Assembly (NCBI GenBank): GCA_014529385.2
Contig: CM043966.1
Coordinates: forward strand, 107,041,587 to 107,105,586
Direction of reading: 5' to 3'
DNA length: 64,000 bases
DNA from: Adiantum capillus-veneris
Taxonomy: Eukaryota; Streptophyta; Polypodiopsida; Polypodiales; Pteridaceae
Positions 32,568 to 44,135 of this stretch are shown here, piece by piece. Both the position numbers and the translations under genes were made by a program. The notes under the pieces are model-generated. The model was given only the letters and a program-made list of their open reading frames with translations, made no database searches and had not been told where the DNA came from. Every line of letters begins with the position of its first letter. The first letter of the stretch is position 1.

Positions 32568-34199
32568 CTAGAGGAGTTGTGGAGCCGCACTGAGAATGTG
32601 AAGACAACGAGCTCTCCAAACATTCCATAGTGTAATGCTAGTTATGGCTGAAAAAACTTCATCACGTGTCTGAGGATCCCCCTGCCAAGCAATCTGTGGT
32701 AGCATAGCCAAAGTCCCTCGACGATAACCAATCGAGGTAAGCATAAGGGCTGGATCTGCGTCTGAGCCCTCGCAGAAAAAATGCGGTCCGGGCATCGGCA
32801 TCAACCATGAGACAGATCCCCAAGTGAGAAATCCATGCTGAACACCCGCTCTGCTAAGTAAAAAGCAAACTACAAGCCACACTACATGAGAAGTTGAGCA
32901 TGACCAAAGACAGTGTGCAGGTGACTCAAGTAGTCGCAAAGGACAGCGAGTACATAACGGATCATGACCCATAGTAGCTAGCCAAGTCCCAACTGGAAGT
33001 CCTGCATGTGCAATCATCCACATGGAAAAAGAAATACGACGAGCCGCATGTAAATCCCAGATGGCTGACCAAAATTGCTGTAGATAGGCATGGGAGAGAC
33101 CTGAATGTAACCAGAAACGCATACGAGTGGGCTGCTCTGGTTGCTGTCTCATCAATGCTAACCTTCCAATCCTGACAGTGTACTCAAAGAATGATACAAG
33201 TGCACCGGTGGGGTCAGAATGAGGCCAATGCCACTCTCTTGGGTCCCAATAAAGCTGAGATAGGGCACGACCCTCCCACACCCAAAGCCTCCAAAGTGGA
33301 GCATCAGCGGAAGCGAAACGGGGGTCAACACGACGACACTTCCCGCGGGAGCCAACTACTCGTATGGCCTCCCATTGAGCGCCATGGGAGACAAGGTGCG
33401 GAGAGGTGGTATCATATGTCAATCTAGCATGAATCCCCTGAGAGTAGTCAGTATCAACTGTGAACAGCATGGTGTCTAAACGAACTAATAAGAGAGTGCT
33501 CTGAGCAAAGAGGCCTTCCTAGCCACAATGTGGAGGCATCTGAACCGTGCCTCGCATGACTGCATCCCACTGTGAAGGAACGGCAGAGTCAATCTCAAGC
33601 AATCTGTCTGTCACCCCGCGACCAATGTCATAATATTCTGCCACAAAATCTGCATCCAGCATACGTGTCTCATGAAACAACCGCATAGAGGCAACAGGGC
33701 CAGTGTCCCAAACAGCCCAATCAATGTGAGTCCTCTCTCCAAGCTGACGAGGTGGATTAACAGAAGAATCAAGAACTGCATCATTCCAAATGAGAGGCTG
33801 GCGCCCAATCTCCTCACGACATGAGGGAGGTGAGCGTATGATAGCCCGTCGCATGGAAACCCAAATCTGAAGGAGCGATCGGATGAAGGGTGAGAGGGTG
33901 GTGGTGGACAAGGGGGCATCCGTAAAGAGAAAACGATACCCTGTATGCCAAGTATGACCATCTCTAGTGCCGAGGCGTGGAGTCACTGTGCAAAGAGCTA
34001 CCTGAAGAAGCATCTTCCAAGGTTCTTGGCCGGGAAAAAGACCCCGAACAATAAGCTTGGTAAGAAGGGCGCGGCTCTGTAATTCTGGATCAATAATGCC
34101 AAGGCCTCCCTCTGACCTAGGACGAATAATCGTGGACCAGCGAACTCGAGCACGAGTATCAGTAGTCCCATCTGTGCCACTCCATAAAAAGTTCCGCAC
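32568..34199 (-). pseudogene. F2-A connector and zf-RVT domain
   Basis: Two frames continue the polyprotein. 34199-33519 carries RNFLWSGTDG, WSTIIRPRSEGGLGIIDPELQSRAL and RRAIIRSPPSC. 33470-32568 carries VLFTVDTD-type linker, LWRLWVWEGRALSQLYWDPREWHW, ARRISFSMWMIAHAGLPVGTWLA and the zinc ligands CTRCPLRLLESPAHCLWSC, ending ITLWNVWRARCLHILS. A single stop (near 33517) separates them. Confidence 0.87.
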
Positions 34200-34211
34200 T
34201 AGTCGGCGGAG

Positions 34212-35420
34212 CTAAGCTATCACACCAGAATGTAGCATCCAACAGGAGGCCGTATACCATATTGTAGCCAGAATGACCTGGTTGGCGACCAATGCACGGC
34301 CAGCCAACGACAGATGACGTGAAGACCAATGACATAGCTTCCTGCGAATAGACTGTAGTACGGGTGCAAACTGCTGCTGTGAGGAAACATCAAATCCAAC
34401 CTGAAAGCCCAGATATCTGCATGTCTGACCCGGCTGCAGCCATGTGAAACCATCAGCTACCCCCCAAGTAGGTATGTCATCACCGCCAACCAGTAACCCA
34501 TAGGATTTATGCCAGTTAATGCGTGCACCACTGGCAATGCAAAAAACCTCTAGGGCCTCCCGCACAGCATCAAGAGCAGCTAGCAAATAGCGCAACATCA
34601 GCATAGTGTCATCAGCAAACTCCTGGTCGATAAGGTCCGGAGCTGTAGGTACTGGCATGGTCAAGCCACGAAATGCATGACTCTGAGCACGAAGAAAGTT
34701 GGGCATAGTCTCTCCTACAAACAGATACAGATATGCTGCTAAAGGACATCCCTGACGGACAGATCGAGAAAGCTCAAAACTGCGACTGACACGGCCACCA
34801 ATAGTAATAGCACTGCTGGCAGTCTTGAAGAGAGCGGAAATGCCTGAGATCCATCTCGAAGGGAAACCCATCCTGGCTAATGATCCTTCGAGAAAGTCCC
34901 ACTCAACACGATCGTATGCTTTCTCGAAGTCAAGGATGAAAAGAGGTTCAGAAGATGATCTGGCCCACTCTACTGCCTCATAAAAAGTGAAGATATTATC
35001 CAGTATGCATCGATCCATGACAAAGCCTGTCTGAGAAGTATGAATAATATCTGGTAAGAACGGTCGCAAGCGATGGCTGATAAGTAACGCTAATATCTTA
35101 TAGACCGAAGGGAGTAGGGTAATAGGTCTCCACTGACGGAGCTGAGTGGTGTCACCCCCTTTCGGAATAAGAGATATGAGACCTGAACAAAGATCCGGAT
35201 GCATATATCCTGATGCAAAGATGTCCTGACAACTGCGAAGCAGTGGTATATGCAATACGTCCCAAAAAGTCAAAAAGAAAGCTCCAGTGAGGCCATCCTC
35301 TCCTGGACAGGAGGAGGGATCAAGACTCTCGATAGCAGCATGGAGCTCTGCAAGTGTGAAGGGTGCCAACAAGATCTCTGCCATAGTGTTTGTACAACGG
35401 TGTCGAGTGTGATGCCACAT
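34212..35420 (-). pseudogene. F2-A reverse transcriptase
   Basis: A 402-codon uninterrupted minus-strand frame. The motifs in order are SCPGEDGLTGAFFLTFWD, GLISLIPKGGDTTQLRQWRPITLLPSVYKI, TGFVMDRCILDNIF, LFILDFEKAYDRVEWDFLE (catalytic Asp), RSVRQGCPLAAYLYLF, DQEFADDTMLMLRYL (ADD catalytic pair) and GLLVGG...CRYLGFQVG. All RT catalytic acidic residues are intact. The frame ends at a TAG/TAA break (34209) just before RRLVRNFLWSG, which continues the protein. Confidence 0.92.
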
Positions 35421-35481
35421 CTACTCACGGGCAAGTAAAACCTCAGTAGTGCATACATTAGCAGTGAACAATGTCTCAAAA

Positions 35482-35808
<327 letters not shown>

Positions 35809-35821
35809 TTGGTATCAGAGC
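35809..35821 (+). other. G2-P primer-binding site (tRNA-iMet)
   Basis: TTGGTATCAGAGC contains an exact match to the plant initiator-tRNA PBS TGGTATCAGAGC and starts directly after the LTR. Confidence 0.93.
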
Positions 35822-36220
35822 TTTGGCAGTGTTCTGTATCATCAAGGAAAGAACCACAAGAATTTTTTTTGCTTGTTGCGGTCGCACGTAACCCAAGTCC
35901 ACTTGGGCGTGTCGATTCCTAATTGTGTTTTTGAAGAGTGACAGGTAACCCAAGAAAGAAGGGCTTGTCCGGCCTCCCCTTCTTCCTCTTTTCACTCATT
36001 GAGAGCGGACTGTGCACTTTGCGACCGGCCGATCTACATGAGGTGGGAAAAAGAAACCTTGGTGTGAGCACAAGGCCGCCAAGGGGTGCATCCACAAGGA
36101 AGAGTAGAGCTCGGGTAAGAGAAAAGTCTTCTCTAACACAGATTGCAAGCCAAAGAAAGACCTCAAGAACCACAAGAACCCCAAGTTTCTCGTGGACTTA
36201 AGTACCCAAGATCTCAATGT

Positions 36221-37600
36221 ATGGTCATCATCCGATGCGGAATGGATACTTTGCATGAAGGTAATGAGCATGCAGGTGGTGAAGAAGAATTTTCCCCACC
36301 GAGAGGTTTTTCCGGCCCTCCCCCTTCCCCATCTACACCACGGTTTGCACCAAATCCTATGGAGGATTTGGTCAAGACGATGATGGACATGATGTTACAA
36401 CAAGAAGCGCAACGCACTGCCTTGGATCGCGAGCGCGAAGAAAGGAAGGCAGCCTTAGCGCGTGAGCGTGAGCGTGAGCAAGCAGGCTTGGCGGCCAAAG
36501 AAAGAAAGGCAACCTTGGAGCGTGAGCGTGAGCATGAGCAAGCGCGCTTGGCGACCGAAGAAAGAAAGGCAACCTTGGAGCGTTAGCGTGAGCAAGCGCG
36601 CATGGCGGCCGAAGAAAGAAAGGCAGCTATTGAGCTTGAGCGTGAGCAAGCACGTGAAGCCCAACGCATAGCGACCAAAGAAAGACGAGCGGCCTTAGAG
36701 TTAGAGCATGAGGCGCAGAGAGACCAACGCATGCAAGAGTTGGTCCTACACGTACTCACCTCGAAGCCCGAGCCGGTCAAAGATGTTGGTAGTTCATCAA
36801 GTAGCACAAGCAGAGATTCGGACTCCAACAACCCCGTCACTGACAAGTTGACATTCATTTAGTATCACGGTAAGATGGATGCTACTATTATTCATTCTTG
36901 GGTGCATCAATTTAATGCTTACTTTGCAACAACTAAGAAAACAGGAAATAGCAAGGTTTTGACGGCAGCCATGTACCTTGCGGGTGTTGCCATTAATTGG
37001 TACCACGCATAGCAAGAGGCCCAGTTGACCGCGCACCTAGAGGAAGCCGAAGAAGGCACGCCCCTTTCCTTCAATTGGGCCGACTTCCTAGACAAGCTCA
37101 AGGCGCGGTTTATGCCAGCTCGGTACCTAGCACGGTTAAGAGACGATTGGCGCACTCTCTAGCAAACTAAGATGCCAATTATGTCTTTCTCTAATCGTGT
37201 TTTGCAGCTCAGCACCCAATTACGCAAATCAGATGATGAGCGCAAATAGGCATTCCTTTATGGCTTGGACCAGTATATCAAGTATGATGTCGAAGTACTC
37301 GATCCAATAGATCTCAACAAGGCGGTAGCGATTGCTTTTGCACAAGAGATGAAGCATAACAAAGGAAAACCTAAGGAGAACAAGTCTTCTCACAATACCT
37401 CTCAGACTCCTCAGAACCCACAAAACGGTATGAATGGTAAGAACGGTAACTCTTCTAGCCAATCTTCCTCTAATCCTTCGGAAAAGAACTCTCAAAATGA
37501 ATCCAAGGATAAAGCTAACACACTTGCTAAACCTAAGCTCTGCCCAGATGAAAAAGCCACACAAGGAATTATAGGAGGATACATAGCGTCAGAAGAACAA
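36221..37600 (+). pseudogene. G2-P gag, N-terminal and capsid parts
   Basis: The start MVIIRCGMDTLHEG follows a repeat-rich leader and matches MVITRS starts in G2-M and G2-N. A proline-rich PPPSPSTPRFAPNPME is followed by E/R/A-rich coiled-coil repeats (36459-36640, ~57-60-bp unit). Then come the Retrotrans_gag capsid domain (TFI*YHGKMDATIIHSWVHQFNAYF; LSFNWADFLDKLKARFMP; IMSFSNRVLQLSTQLRKSDDE) and a Q/N/S-rich linker. In-frame stops (36583, 36860, 37008, 37159 and 37248 areas) kill it. At 37600 the frame is cut by G2-M and resumes at 41975. Confidence 0.9.
36459..36640 (+). repeat. Minisatellite in G2-P gag (about 3 units of 54-60 bp)
   Basis: Each unit encodes EREREQARLAAKERKATLE-like heptad-bearing sequence, giving a coiled coil. 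Unit length changes in multiples of three, so the frame is kept, except for a TAG in the third unit. Confidence 0.8.
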
Positions 37601-38816
37601 TGTAAGGTGCAGCGGAAGTGAATGTTGAACTTTGCTCAAGATGAGTGCTCCGAACTGTGCTCAAGGTTCCTTTCACTTATGGAAGGAAAAGCCTTCCGTT
37701 TCTTTAGTGAGAGAGTGCAATGGAACACAAGTGGTGAACACTATGAATGAAGGTGTTCAGACTGAGAGACAGAGAGAGAAGAATACGACACCAGAATGTT
37801 GTCAAACCCTCCTCCGAAGGCCCCCACTCTCTATGGCGACAGCGGTATACTATTGATTGCACAAATCTCTACAATGCTTTGGACTTGCCGACGATGTTGA
37901 CGACGATGAGGACGACGACGAGACGGGCTGAAATCTGAAAGTGCTAATGGCTTAAATCTGCAAATCTTTATTTGCTGAATTCTGACTCTATGTCGGTGAC
38001 GATGTTGGTGACGACGATGTGACGACGACGCGCTGAAAACGCAGATGCTGAAATCTACGTTTTCTGGCTGAAACTGCGAACTTTGCAGGATCTAACCGTG
38101 CGGCGAGTATCTGTTGCGGGAAGGTGAGATCTGCTAGGTTTGGAACTTCCACTACGGGATCTGATTGCTGAAAATTGAAAACGCTGGTGCTACTGTGGAT
38201 TCCGTCGCAAAGGAACTACAAAACGCGAGGTCGCCTGCTGCTCCAAAAACGTTAGGGCTGAATTCTGCTAACGCTAGGGCTGATCTGCTGTTGTGGGGGA
38301 ATCTCCTAACGTTGGGAGTCTTCTGCTTCTTGCTGTCGCCACGCTGTTGCCAAAGCAAAAACGCTGGCTAATCTAGTCCAAAAACACTAGCCTTCTGCTG
38401 TGATGCAAAAACGCTAGGCCTCTTGGGGGTTCTGCTGAGAAGTTGCCTGTTGACCGAAAGCTCCTGTTGCCTCTTCTGCTAGAAAGTGCTAGCGCTAGGT
38501 TTGCTTATATACAAACTTACGAAAATTGCCCTACCTACTTTCCAACAAAAGTCACTTAAAAATAATAAGTGAAAAATGTCAAAAATAGGGAAAATAGGTC
38601 TATGCACTGTAAAAATGCTCCTGATGGATTCTGACGGTAATGCTGATAATCGTGCTGTGTGCAACGAGAGGATATGCATCTACTCTAAGTGTCTGGACAT
38701 GCACGGTCTGCGAACAGACTCACAAAAGTGTCAGATCACTTCCTATTCTAGACTGACTTGACTGAACTGAACCTTGGTCATCCACGGACACATAGGGTTA
38801 AATGTGTCATGTGACA
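37601..38816 (-). repeat. G2-M 3' LTR (1,216 bp)
   Basis: Plus-strand ends are TGTAAGGTGCAG and TGTGTCATGTGACA. It differs from the 5' LTR by roughly 5% over the first ~260 bases (hand count) plus short indels. Confidence 0.92.
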
Positions 38817-38827
38817 TCCCCTCCTTT

Positions 38828-39640
38828 TCAAAGTGAGGTACTCGTACCGAACTGTATGGCGTCGAGGGAGATCGCCAATAGCACCCGGAATCCTCGAAAG
38901 GACTCTTCGCTGGCCCACTCTAATGAGTGGGTCATGGGATACTTGAACTTCATAAAGGTTTGCAACGCTTGCTTCTTTGGGCCGCGCCGAAAGCGACACA
39001 AAGTCTTATGAGTCTCCTTCAATGCTTCAACTTCGTCGATAGTCATGCATCTACCTTCGTCAAGAATCTCCGAGGCTGAAAATTCCTGAAACCACTTCCA
39101 ACACAAAAACATGAACATACCCATTCCATGTAAAGTGAGTGTAGGAAATCTCGTCTTCCTCAAAGACTGTGCATGCAATGTAGATGAACAAATAGACGGA
39201 GTGTCAAACCATTCACCACACACACGCAAACAATGAGATGGAATCTTGTGTTTCCGATCTAAATCAATCAACTGTGGCAATTCACAACGGAAATGCCCAT
39301 GCTTGGTGCTCATACTGTCTTGTACTCTTTCTACGAATGTGTCATGCCAAGGAAGAGACATGGAATGTGACTTCCTTGAATGCAAACATTTCATTTTTCC
39401 ATGAACAATCCGCACACATCCGTGCTCATTCATGAGTGAAACGTGTTCAACGTACAATATGTCATGCCTGGGAAAAGGGATCACATAAAGACGCTCACGA
39501 AATACAGGAAACGATCACGAATGAAACACTTAAACAATGCCTGCTAACTAATCATTCGAACACATAGTACTTCTTGTGGGGGTTCTTTGGACCTAGGCTT
39601 GAGAGCCAAGATCGGTTCTTCCTGTTTGATCGAAGCTTGC
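38828..39640 (-). pseudogene. ORF X, G2-M copy
   Basis: I do not recognise this protein family. The minus strand encodes, in order, LYFV...IPFPRHDILYVEHV, HGCVRIVHGKMKCLHSRKSH, SMSLPWHDTFVERVQD, HGHFRCELPQLIDLDRK, SHCLRVCGEWFDTPSICSS, MGMFMFLCWKWFQEFSASEI and CRFRRGPKKQALQTFMKFKY. It aligns along its whole length with the G2-P copy (42502-43641), including a shared CWKWF core. It is rich in H, C, R and W, with no transmembrane segment obvious. The frame from 39484 to 38828 is open; upstream of 39484 it is broken. It lies between the gag remnant and the 3' LTR. Confidence 0.75.
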
Positions 39641-39642
39641 TG

Positions 39643-40245
39643 TCAAGTTCTGTGGACCTCGACTCGAGAGCCATGGTCAGTTCTTCGTGATTGAGAATCT
39701 GCAATGAGGTTAGCTTCACTAGAAAAAGCGTCAACTAAACCATCGTCCTTGTGAACAATCACATCATCTTCATGCAAATCATGATGCTTGTGAGAAATCA
39801 CATCTTGATCATGCAAATCATCATGCTTATCATTCTCATTCAAATCATCATGCAAATCTTCATGTGTGTCACGCTGTGGAAAGGAAGAGACTGAGAGAGT
39901 CTCCTTCTCCTGATCCTTTGGAATCTGTGCTTGCACATTAGAAAAGAGTCGCAACAACTCTTCGCGGTCACGTGCTATGGCTGCCATTCTTGCGTTGTAT
40001 GTACACTCTATGGCTGCCAATCTTTCTGTGTGTTCTGCCTTTCTTTCTGCTTCTCTTGCTTCGCGTTCTAACTTCATGTCCATCATCATCTTGTCGAAAA
40101 GCTCCATAGGAGTTAGTGCAATCCTTGGCGTACCTGGGGAAGGGGGAGGGTCAGAAAAACCTCCTGGTGGGGAAAATTCTTCTTCTCCTCTCTCATGCTC
40201 ATCACCTCCAAGCGAAGTATCCATTACGCTTCGAGTGATGACCAT
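39643..40245 (-). pseudogene. G2-M gag N-terminus fused to the ORF X leader
   Basis: An intact 200-codon minus-strand frame starts MVITRSVMDTSLGGDEHERG and has PPGGFSDPPPSPGTPRIALTPMELFDKMMMDMKLE and a short coiled coil. It then joins directly to DQEKETLSVSSFPQRD and His/Asp repeats (HDDLNENDKHDDLHDQD; HEDDVIVHKDDGLVDAFSSEANLIAD). The capsid domain present in G2-P is missing at the join before EKETLS, exactly as in G2-N, so the deletion predates both copies. The role of the fused product is unknown. Confidence 0.8.
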
Positions 40246-40251
40246 CCACTG

Positions 40252-40420
40252 AAGTCTTGGGTTCTTGTGGGTTCTTGTGGTCTTGGGTTCTTAAGTTCAC
40301 AAGGAACTTGGGTTCTTGAGGGTCTTGGTTCTTGGGGGTCTTGGTTCTTGGGGTCTTGAGGGTCTTGAGATTCTTGAGGTTCTTGCGGTGCTTCTTTCGC
40401 TTGCAATCTGTGTTAGAGAA
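40252..40420 (-). repeat. Leader minisatellite (CAAGAACCC-like units)
   Basis: On the minus strand the leader upstream of gag is a run of short degenerate units around CAAGAACC(C) and CTCAAGACC. The same repeat is present in G2-N (21310-21440) and shorter in G2-P (36150-36215). It may be a packaging or structural RNA region, but that is speculative. Confidence 0.7.
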
Positions 40421-40746
40421 GGATCTACACTTTACTCGAGTTCTGCTCTTTTCCGCGGGTGCACTCCTTGGCGGCCTTGCGCTCACACCAAGGTTGCTTT
40501 TTCCCACCTCACGTCGATTGGCCGGCTGCTGAGTGCACAGTCCGCTCTCAATGAGTGAAAAGAGGCACAAGGGGAGGCTGGACAAGCCCTTCTTTCTTGG
40601 GATTCCTGTCACTCTTCAAAAACACGATTAAGAATCGACACATCCAAAAGGACTTGGGTTACGTGCGACCGCAACAAGCAAAAAAAAAAAAATCTTGTGG
40701 TTCTTTCCTTGAGTGATACAGAACACTGCCAAAGATCTGATACCAA

Positions 40747-41969
40747 TGTAAGGTGCAGCGGAAGTGAATGTTGAACTTTGCTCAAGATGAGTGCTCCGAA
40801 CTATGCTCAAGGTTCCTTTTACTTATGGAAGGGAGAGCCTTCCGTTCCTTTAGTGAGAGAGGGCAATGGACACAAACAAAGTGGTGAACACTCTGAATGA
40901 AGGTGCTGAGACTGAGAGACAGAGAGAGAAGAATACGACACCAGAATGTTGTCAAACCCTCCTCCGAAGGCCCCACTCTCCATGGCGAGAGCCGTCTACT
41001 ATTGATTGCACAAATCTCTACAATGCTTTGGACTTGCCGACGATGAGGTCGACGACGAGACGGGCTGAAATCTGAAAGTGCTAATGGCTGAAATCTACAA
41101 ATCTTTATCTGCTGAATTCTGACTCTATGTCGGTGACGATGTCGATGACGACAATGCGACGACGATGCGCTGAAAACGCAGATGCTGAAATCAGCGTTCT
41201 CCGGGCTGAAACTGCGAACTTTGCGGGATCTGATCGTGTGGCGAGGATCTGCTGCGGGAAGGTGACTCGTGAGATATGCGAGATTCGGGACTTCTACTGC
41301 GGGATTTGACTGCTGAAAACTGAAATCGTTGGTGCTATTGTGGATTCCGTCGCGAAGGAACTGCAAAACGCTAGGTCACCTGTGCTGCTCCAAAAACGCT
41401 AGGGCTGAATTCTGCTAACACTAGAGCTGATCTGTTGTTGTGGGGGAATCTGCTAACGATGGGAGTCTTGTGCTTCTTGCTGTCGCCAGGCTGTTGCCAA
41501 TGCAAAAACGTTGGCTGATCTGGTCCATAAATGCTAGCGTTCTGCTGTGATGCAAAAACGCTAGGCCTCTTGGGGGTTTTGCTGAGAAGTTGCCTGTTGA
41601 GCAAGTGCTCCTGCTACCTCTTCTGCCAGGAAGTGCTAGCGCTAGGTTTGCTTAATATACAAGCTTAGCAAAATTGCCGACCTACTTTCCAACAAAGGTC
41701 ACTTAAAAATAATAAGTGAAAAAAGTCAAAAATAGGGAAAATAGGTCTATGCACTGTAAAAATGCTCCTGATGGATTCTGATGGTAATGCTGATGATCGT
41801 GCTGTGTGCAACCAGAGGATATGCATCTAAGTGTCTGGACATGCACATCTGCGAACAGACTCACAAAAGTGCCAGATCACTTCCTATTCTAGACTGACTT
41901 GATTGAACTGAACCCTAGTCATGCTGTATCTTGTACACGGACACATAGGGTTGGATGTGTCACGTGACA
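40747..41969 (-). repeat. G2-M 5' LTR (1,223 bp)
   Basis: Plus-strand ends are TGTAAGGTGCAG and TGTGTCACGTGACA. The PBS is adjacent at 40734-40746. It contains the repeated AAAACGCTAGG(GCTGA) motifs. Confidence 0.92.
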
Positions 41970-41974
41970 AACAA

Positions 41975-42465
41975 GTCATTATTCTAAGGAAGGAAGATGT
42001 TATCAATGTCACTCTAAGGGTCACATAAGACGAGATTGTCCTAAGAACGAACCTAAAGAGCCCACAAAGGAACCCACAGAATTCACATCTTCTATTAATG
42101 CAGTCAGAGAGCACACTAACGTGTCCCAAGTTTCTCACGATCATGCCGATGCATCTCTCATGCATTGTTATGGTTATGTGAATGGTCAACGCATTTTGGT
42201 CTTCTTTTATTCTGGTAGTATGCATGATGTGATTAGCGACTCTCTTGAAAAGAGCGCACGTCTAGAAGCTCGATTCATTGATCCCATTAAGGCCTCTGGG
42301 TTTGCTCCTAGCATGCACTCTTCATTTACGCATGAATGTCCTGATGTGACCGTATCCATTCAAAATGTCCGTTTTCGTCTCAAGTTTTTTATTTCTCCTC
42401 TCTCAGGATACGATGTGATTTTTGGCATTAAGTGGTTTAAAGATCATAATCCACAAGTTTGTTAA
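41975..42465 (+). pseudogene. G2-P zinc knuckle and aspartic protease-like domain
   Basis: This resumes G2-P after the G2-M insertion, with a one-base shift before 41998. 41998-42039 encodes CYQCHSKGHIRRDC, a perfect CX2CX4HX4C nucleocapsid knuckle. 42121-42462 resembles the RVP_2 protease fold: MHCYGYVNGQRILVFFYSGSMHDVIS, DVTVSIQNVRFRLKFFI, LSGYDVIFGIKWFKDHNPQ. The catalytic D(S/T)G is YSGS, so the aspartate is lost. A TAA at 42463 separates it from ORF X in the same frame. Confidence 0.82.
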
Positions 42466-43641
42466 AACACTCTCAGTCTCGGAGTTGAAGGAGCACCTCT
42501 TGTGGTACTTCAATGTGACACAATGTCACTAATCTCTCACTCTCATGTTTTAGACGAGGATAAAACACGTAGTCTCATTCTACAGAAGCATCATTTGTTG
42601 GAGGACAAAGAACAAAAATGGAAACCCGAAAAAGAACAAGAAAAGGAGACTCTCTCAATCATTCCTTTTCAACAGCACGACACGCATGTTTTGCATGATA
42701 GAGATGTAATTGTTCACAAGGATGATGGTTTAGATGATGATTTTTCTAGTGAAGCTAACATCATTGCAGATACGATCAGTCACGCAAGACCAATCTTGGC
42801 TCTCGAGCTGAGGTCCATAGAACCCACTCAGGAAGTATTGTGTGTTCACATGATTAGTCAACCCGCATTGTTCGAGTTGTTCATTCTCGACGGTTTCTTG
42901 TATTTTCGTCACTGTCATTACGTGTTCCCTTTTCACAAGCATGCCGTATTATACGATGCACATGATTCACTCACAGCTGAGCACGGATGTATGCGGATTT
43001 CTCTCAGAAAGAAACAAAATTTTCATTCAAGGAATTCACATTGTTTACCGATTGACCGTTCTGTCAATCGCTTTTGCATGTCTCTTCCTTGGCATGACAC
43101 AGTCTTAGCAAGAGCACAAGAAAGATTGTTCATAGAGCATCGGCATTTCCGTTGTGATTTGCCACAGTTGATACGTTTAGGACGAAAAGTCAAGACTCGA
43201 TCTCACTGTTTACGTGTATTTCGTGAACGGCTTGACACTCCGTCACTTTGTTCATCTGCATTGCATGCACAGTCTTTTAGAAAGCATAGTCCTTTTCCAG
43301 GTACTCTACATGAAATGGGTATGTTTATGATTTTATGTTGGAAATGGTTTCCGGAATTTTCCTCCTCGGAGATTCTTGAAGAAGGTGGACCTACATCCAT
43401 AGCCGAAGTTGGAGCATTGAAGCAGCCACAGATCACTGTGTGTCGCTTTCGGCGCGGCCCAAAGAAGCAAGCATTACAAACCTTCATGAAGTTCAAATAT
43501 CGCACGACCCACGCATCAGAGTGGGCCGGCGAAGAGTTCTTCACACAATTCCAGACGTTGGTTGACGCTCTCCCTCCACGCCATGCAGCTCGGTACCAAT
43601 ACCTCACTTTACAAAGGAGGGGACGTCACGTGCACATCTAA
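42466..43641 (+). CDS. ORF X, G2-P copy (unknown retrotransposon protein)
   Basis: An open frame of about 390 codons in phase with the knuckle and protease, so the ancestral product was probably gag-PR-X. It begins NTLSLGVEGAPLVVLQCD, passes the EKETLS and VIVHKDDGLDDDFSSEAN segment shared with G2-M, and then carries the conserved block: FCMSLPWHDTVLARAQE, HRHFRCDLPQLIRLGRK, SHCLRVFRERLDTPS, MGMFMILCWKWFPEFSSSEI, CRFRRGPKKQALQTFMKFKY. It ends QRRGRHVHI at the PPT. No RT, RNase H or integrase motif is visible in it. The long intact frame and two-copy conservation argue for real coding; function unknown. Confidence 0.75.
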   Translation, partial: NTLSLGVEGAPLVVLQCDTMSLISHSHVLDEDKTRSLILQKHHLLEDKEQKWKPEKEQEKETLSIIPFQQHDTHVLHDRDVIVHKDDGLDDDFSSEANIIADTISHARPILALELRSIEPTQEVLCVHMISQPALFELFILDGFLYFRHCHYVFPFHKHAVLYDAHDSLTAEHGCMRISLRKKQNFHSRNSHCLPIDRSVNRFCMSLPWHDTVLARAQERLFIEHRHFRCDLPQLIRLGRKVKTRSHCLRVFRERLDTPSLCSSALHAQSFRKHSPFPGTLHEMGMFMILCWKWFPEFSSSEILEEGGPTSIAEVGALKQPQITVCRFRRGPKKQALQTFMKFKYRTTHASEWAGEEFFTQFQTLVDALPPRHAARYQYLTLQRRGRHVHI

Positions 43642-44130
43642 CCCTATGTGCATGTGAACAAGCTACTTCAGGTCTAGGGTTTAGGTCAACTTAGAAAGTG
43701 TTCTGGCACCTTTGTGAGCCTGTGAGCAAGCCATGCGTGTTCGGGCACTTGGAGTAGTTGCATATCCTCTGGTTGCACACAGCATGATCATCAGCATGAC
43801 AATCAGTATCCATCATAAGCATTTTACATTGCACAGAACCCATTTTCCCTATTTCATCCATTTTTCACTTATTATTAATAAGTCACTTTGTTGGGAAACT
43901 GTGTAGGGCAACTTTGCTAAGTTAATATATAAGAAAACTAGCGCTAGTACTTTCTGGCAGTAGAGGCAGCAAAAGTTCCTACAACTTGCAATGCACCTTC
44001 TCAGCAAGACCAGCAAATTACCATAGCGTTTTCTCACTAAAGGAATAGAAGGCTCTCCCTTCGGTAAGTAAAAGGAACCCTTGAGCACAGTTCGGAGCAC
44101 TCATCTTGAGCACTTCCGCTGCACCTTACA
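43624..44130 (+). repeat. G2-P 3' LTR with ~1-kb internal deletion
   Basis: It starts CGTCACGTGCACATC (first T changed to C) and ends GCACCTTACA. It matches the 5' LTR up to about 44026 (CCAGCAAATTACCATAGCG), then jumps to the final segment (TTCTCACTAAAGGAATAG). ATTAA follows at 44131. Confidence 0.9.
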
Positions 44131-44135
44131 ATTAA

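Larger units (their letters stand above)
37601..41969 (-). mobile_element. G2-M: deleted G2 element inserted into G2-P gag
   Basis: A complete minus-strand LTR element: 3' LTR 37601-38816, internal region 38817-40746, 5' LTR 40747-41969, PBS at 40734-40746 (GATCTGATACCAA, reverse of TTGGTATCAGATC) and PPT at about 38817-38828 (reverse AAAAGGAGGGGA). A perfect TSD, AACAA, flanks it (37596-37600 and 41970-41974). The 1.93-kb interior encodes only the gag N-terminus and ORF X; capsid, knuckle, protease and all of pol are absent. It is therefore strictly non-autonomous. Confidence 0.93.
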
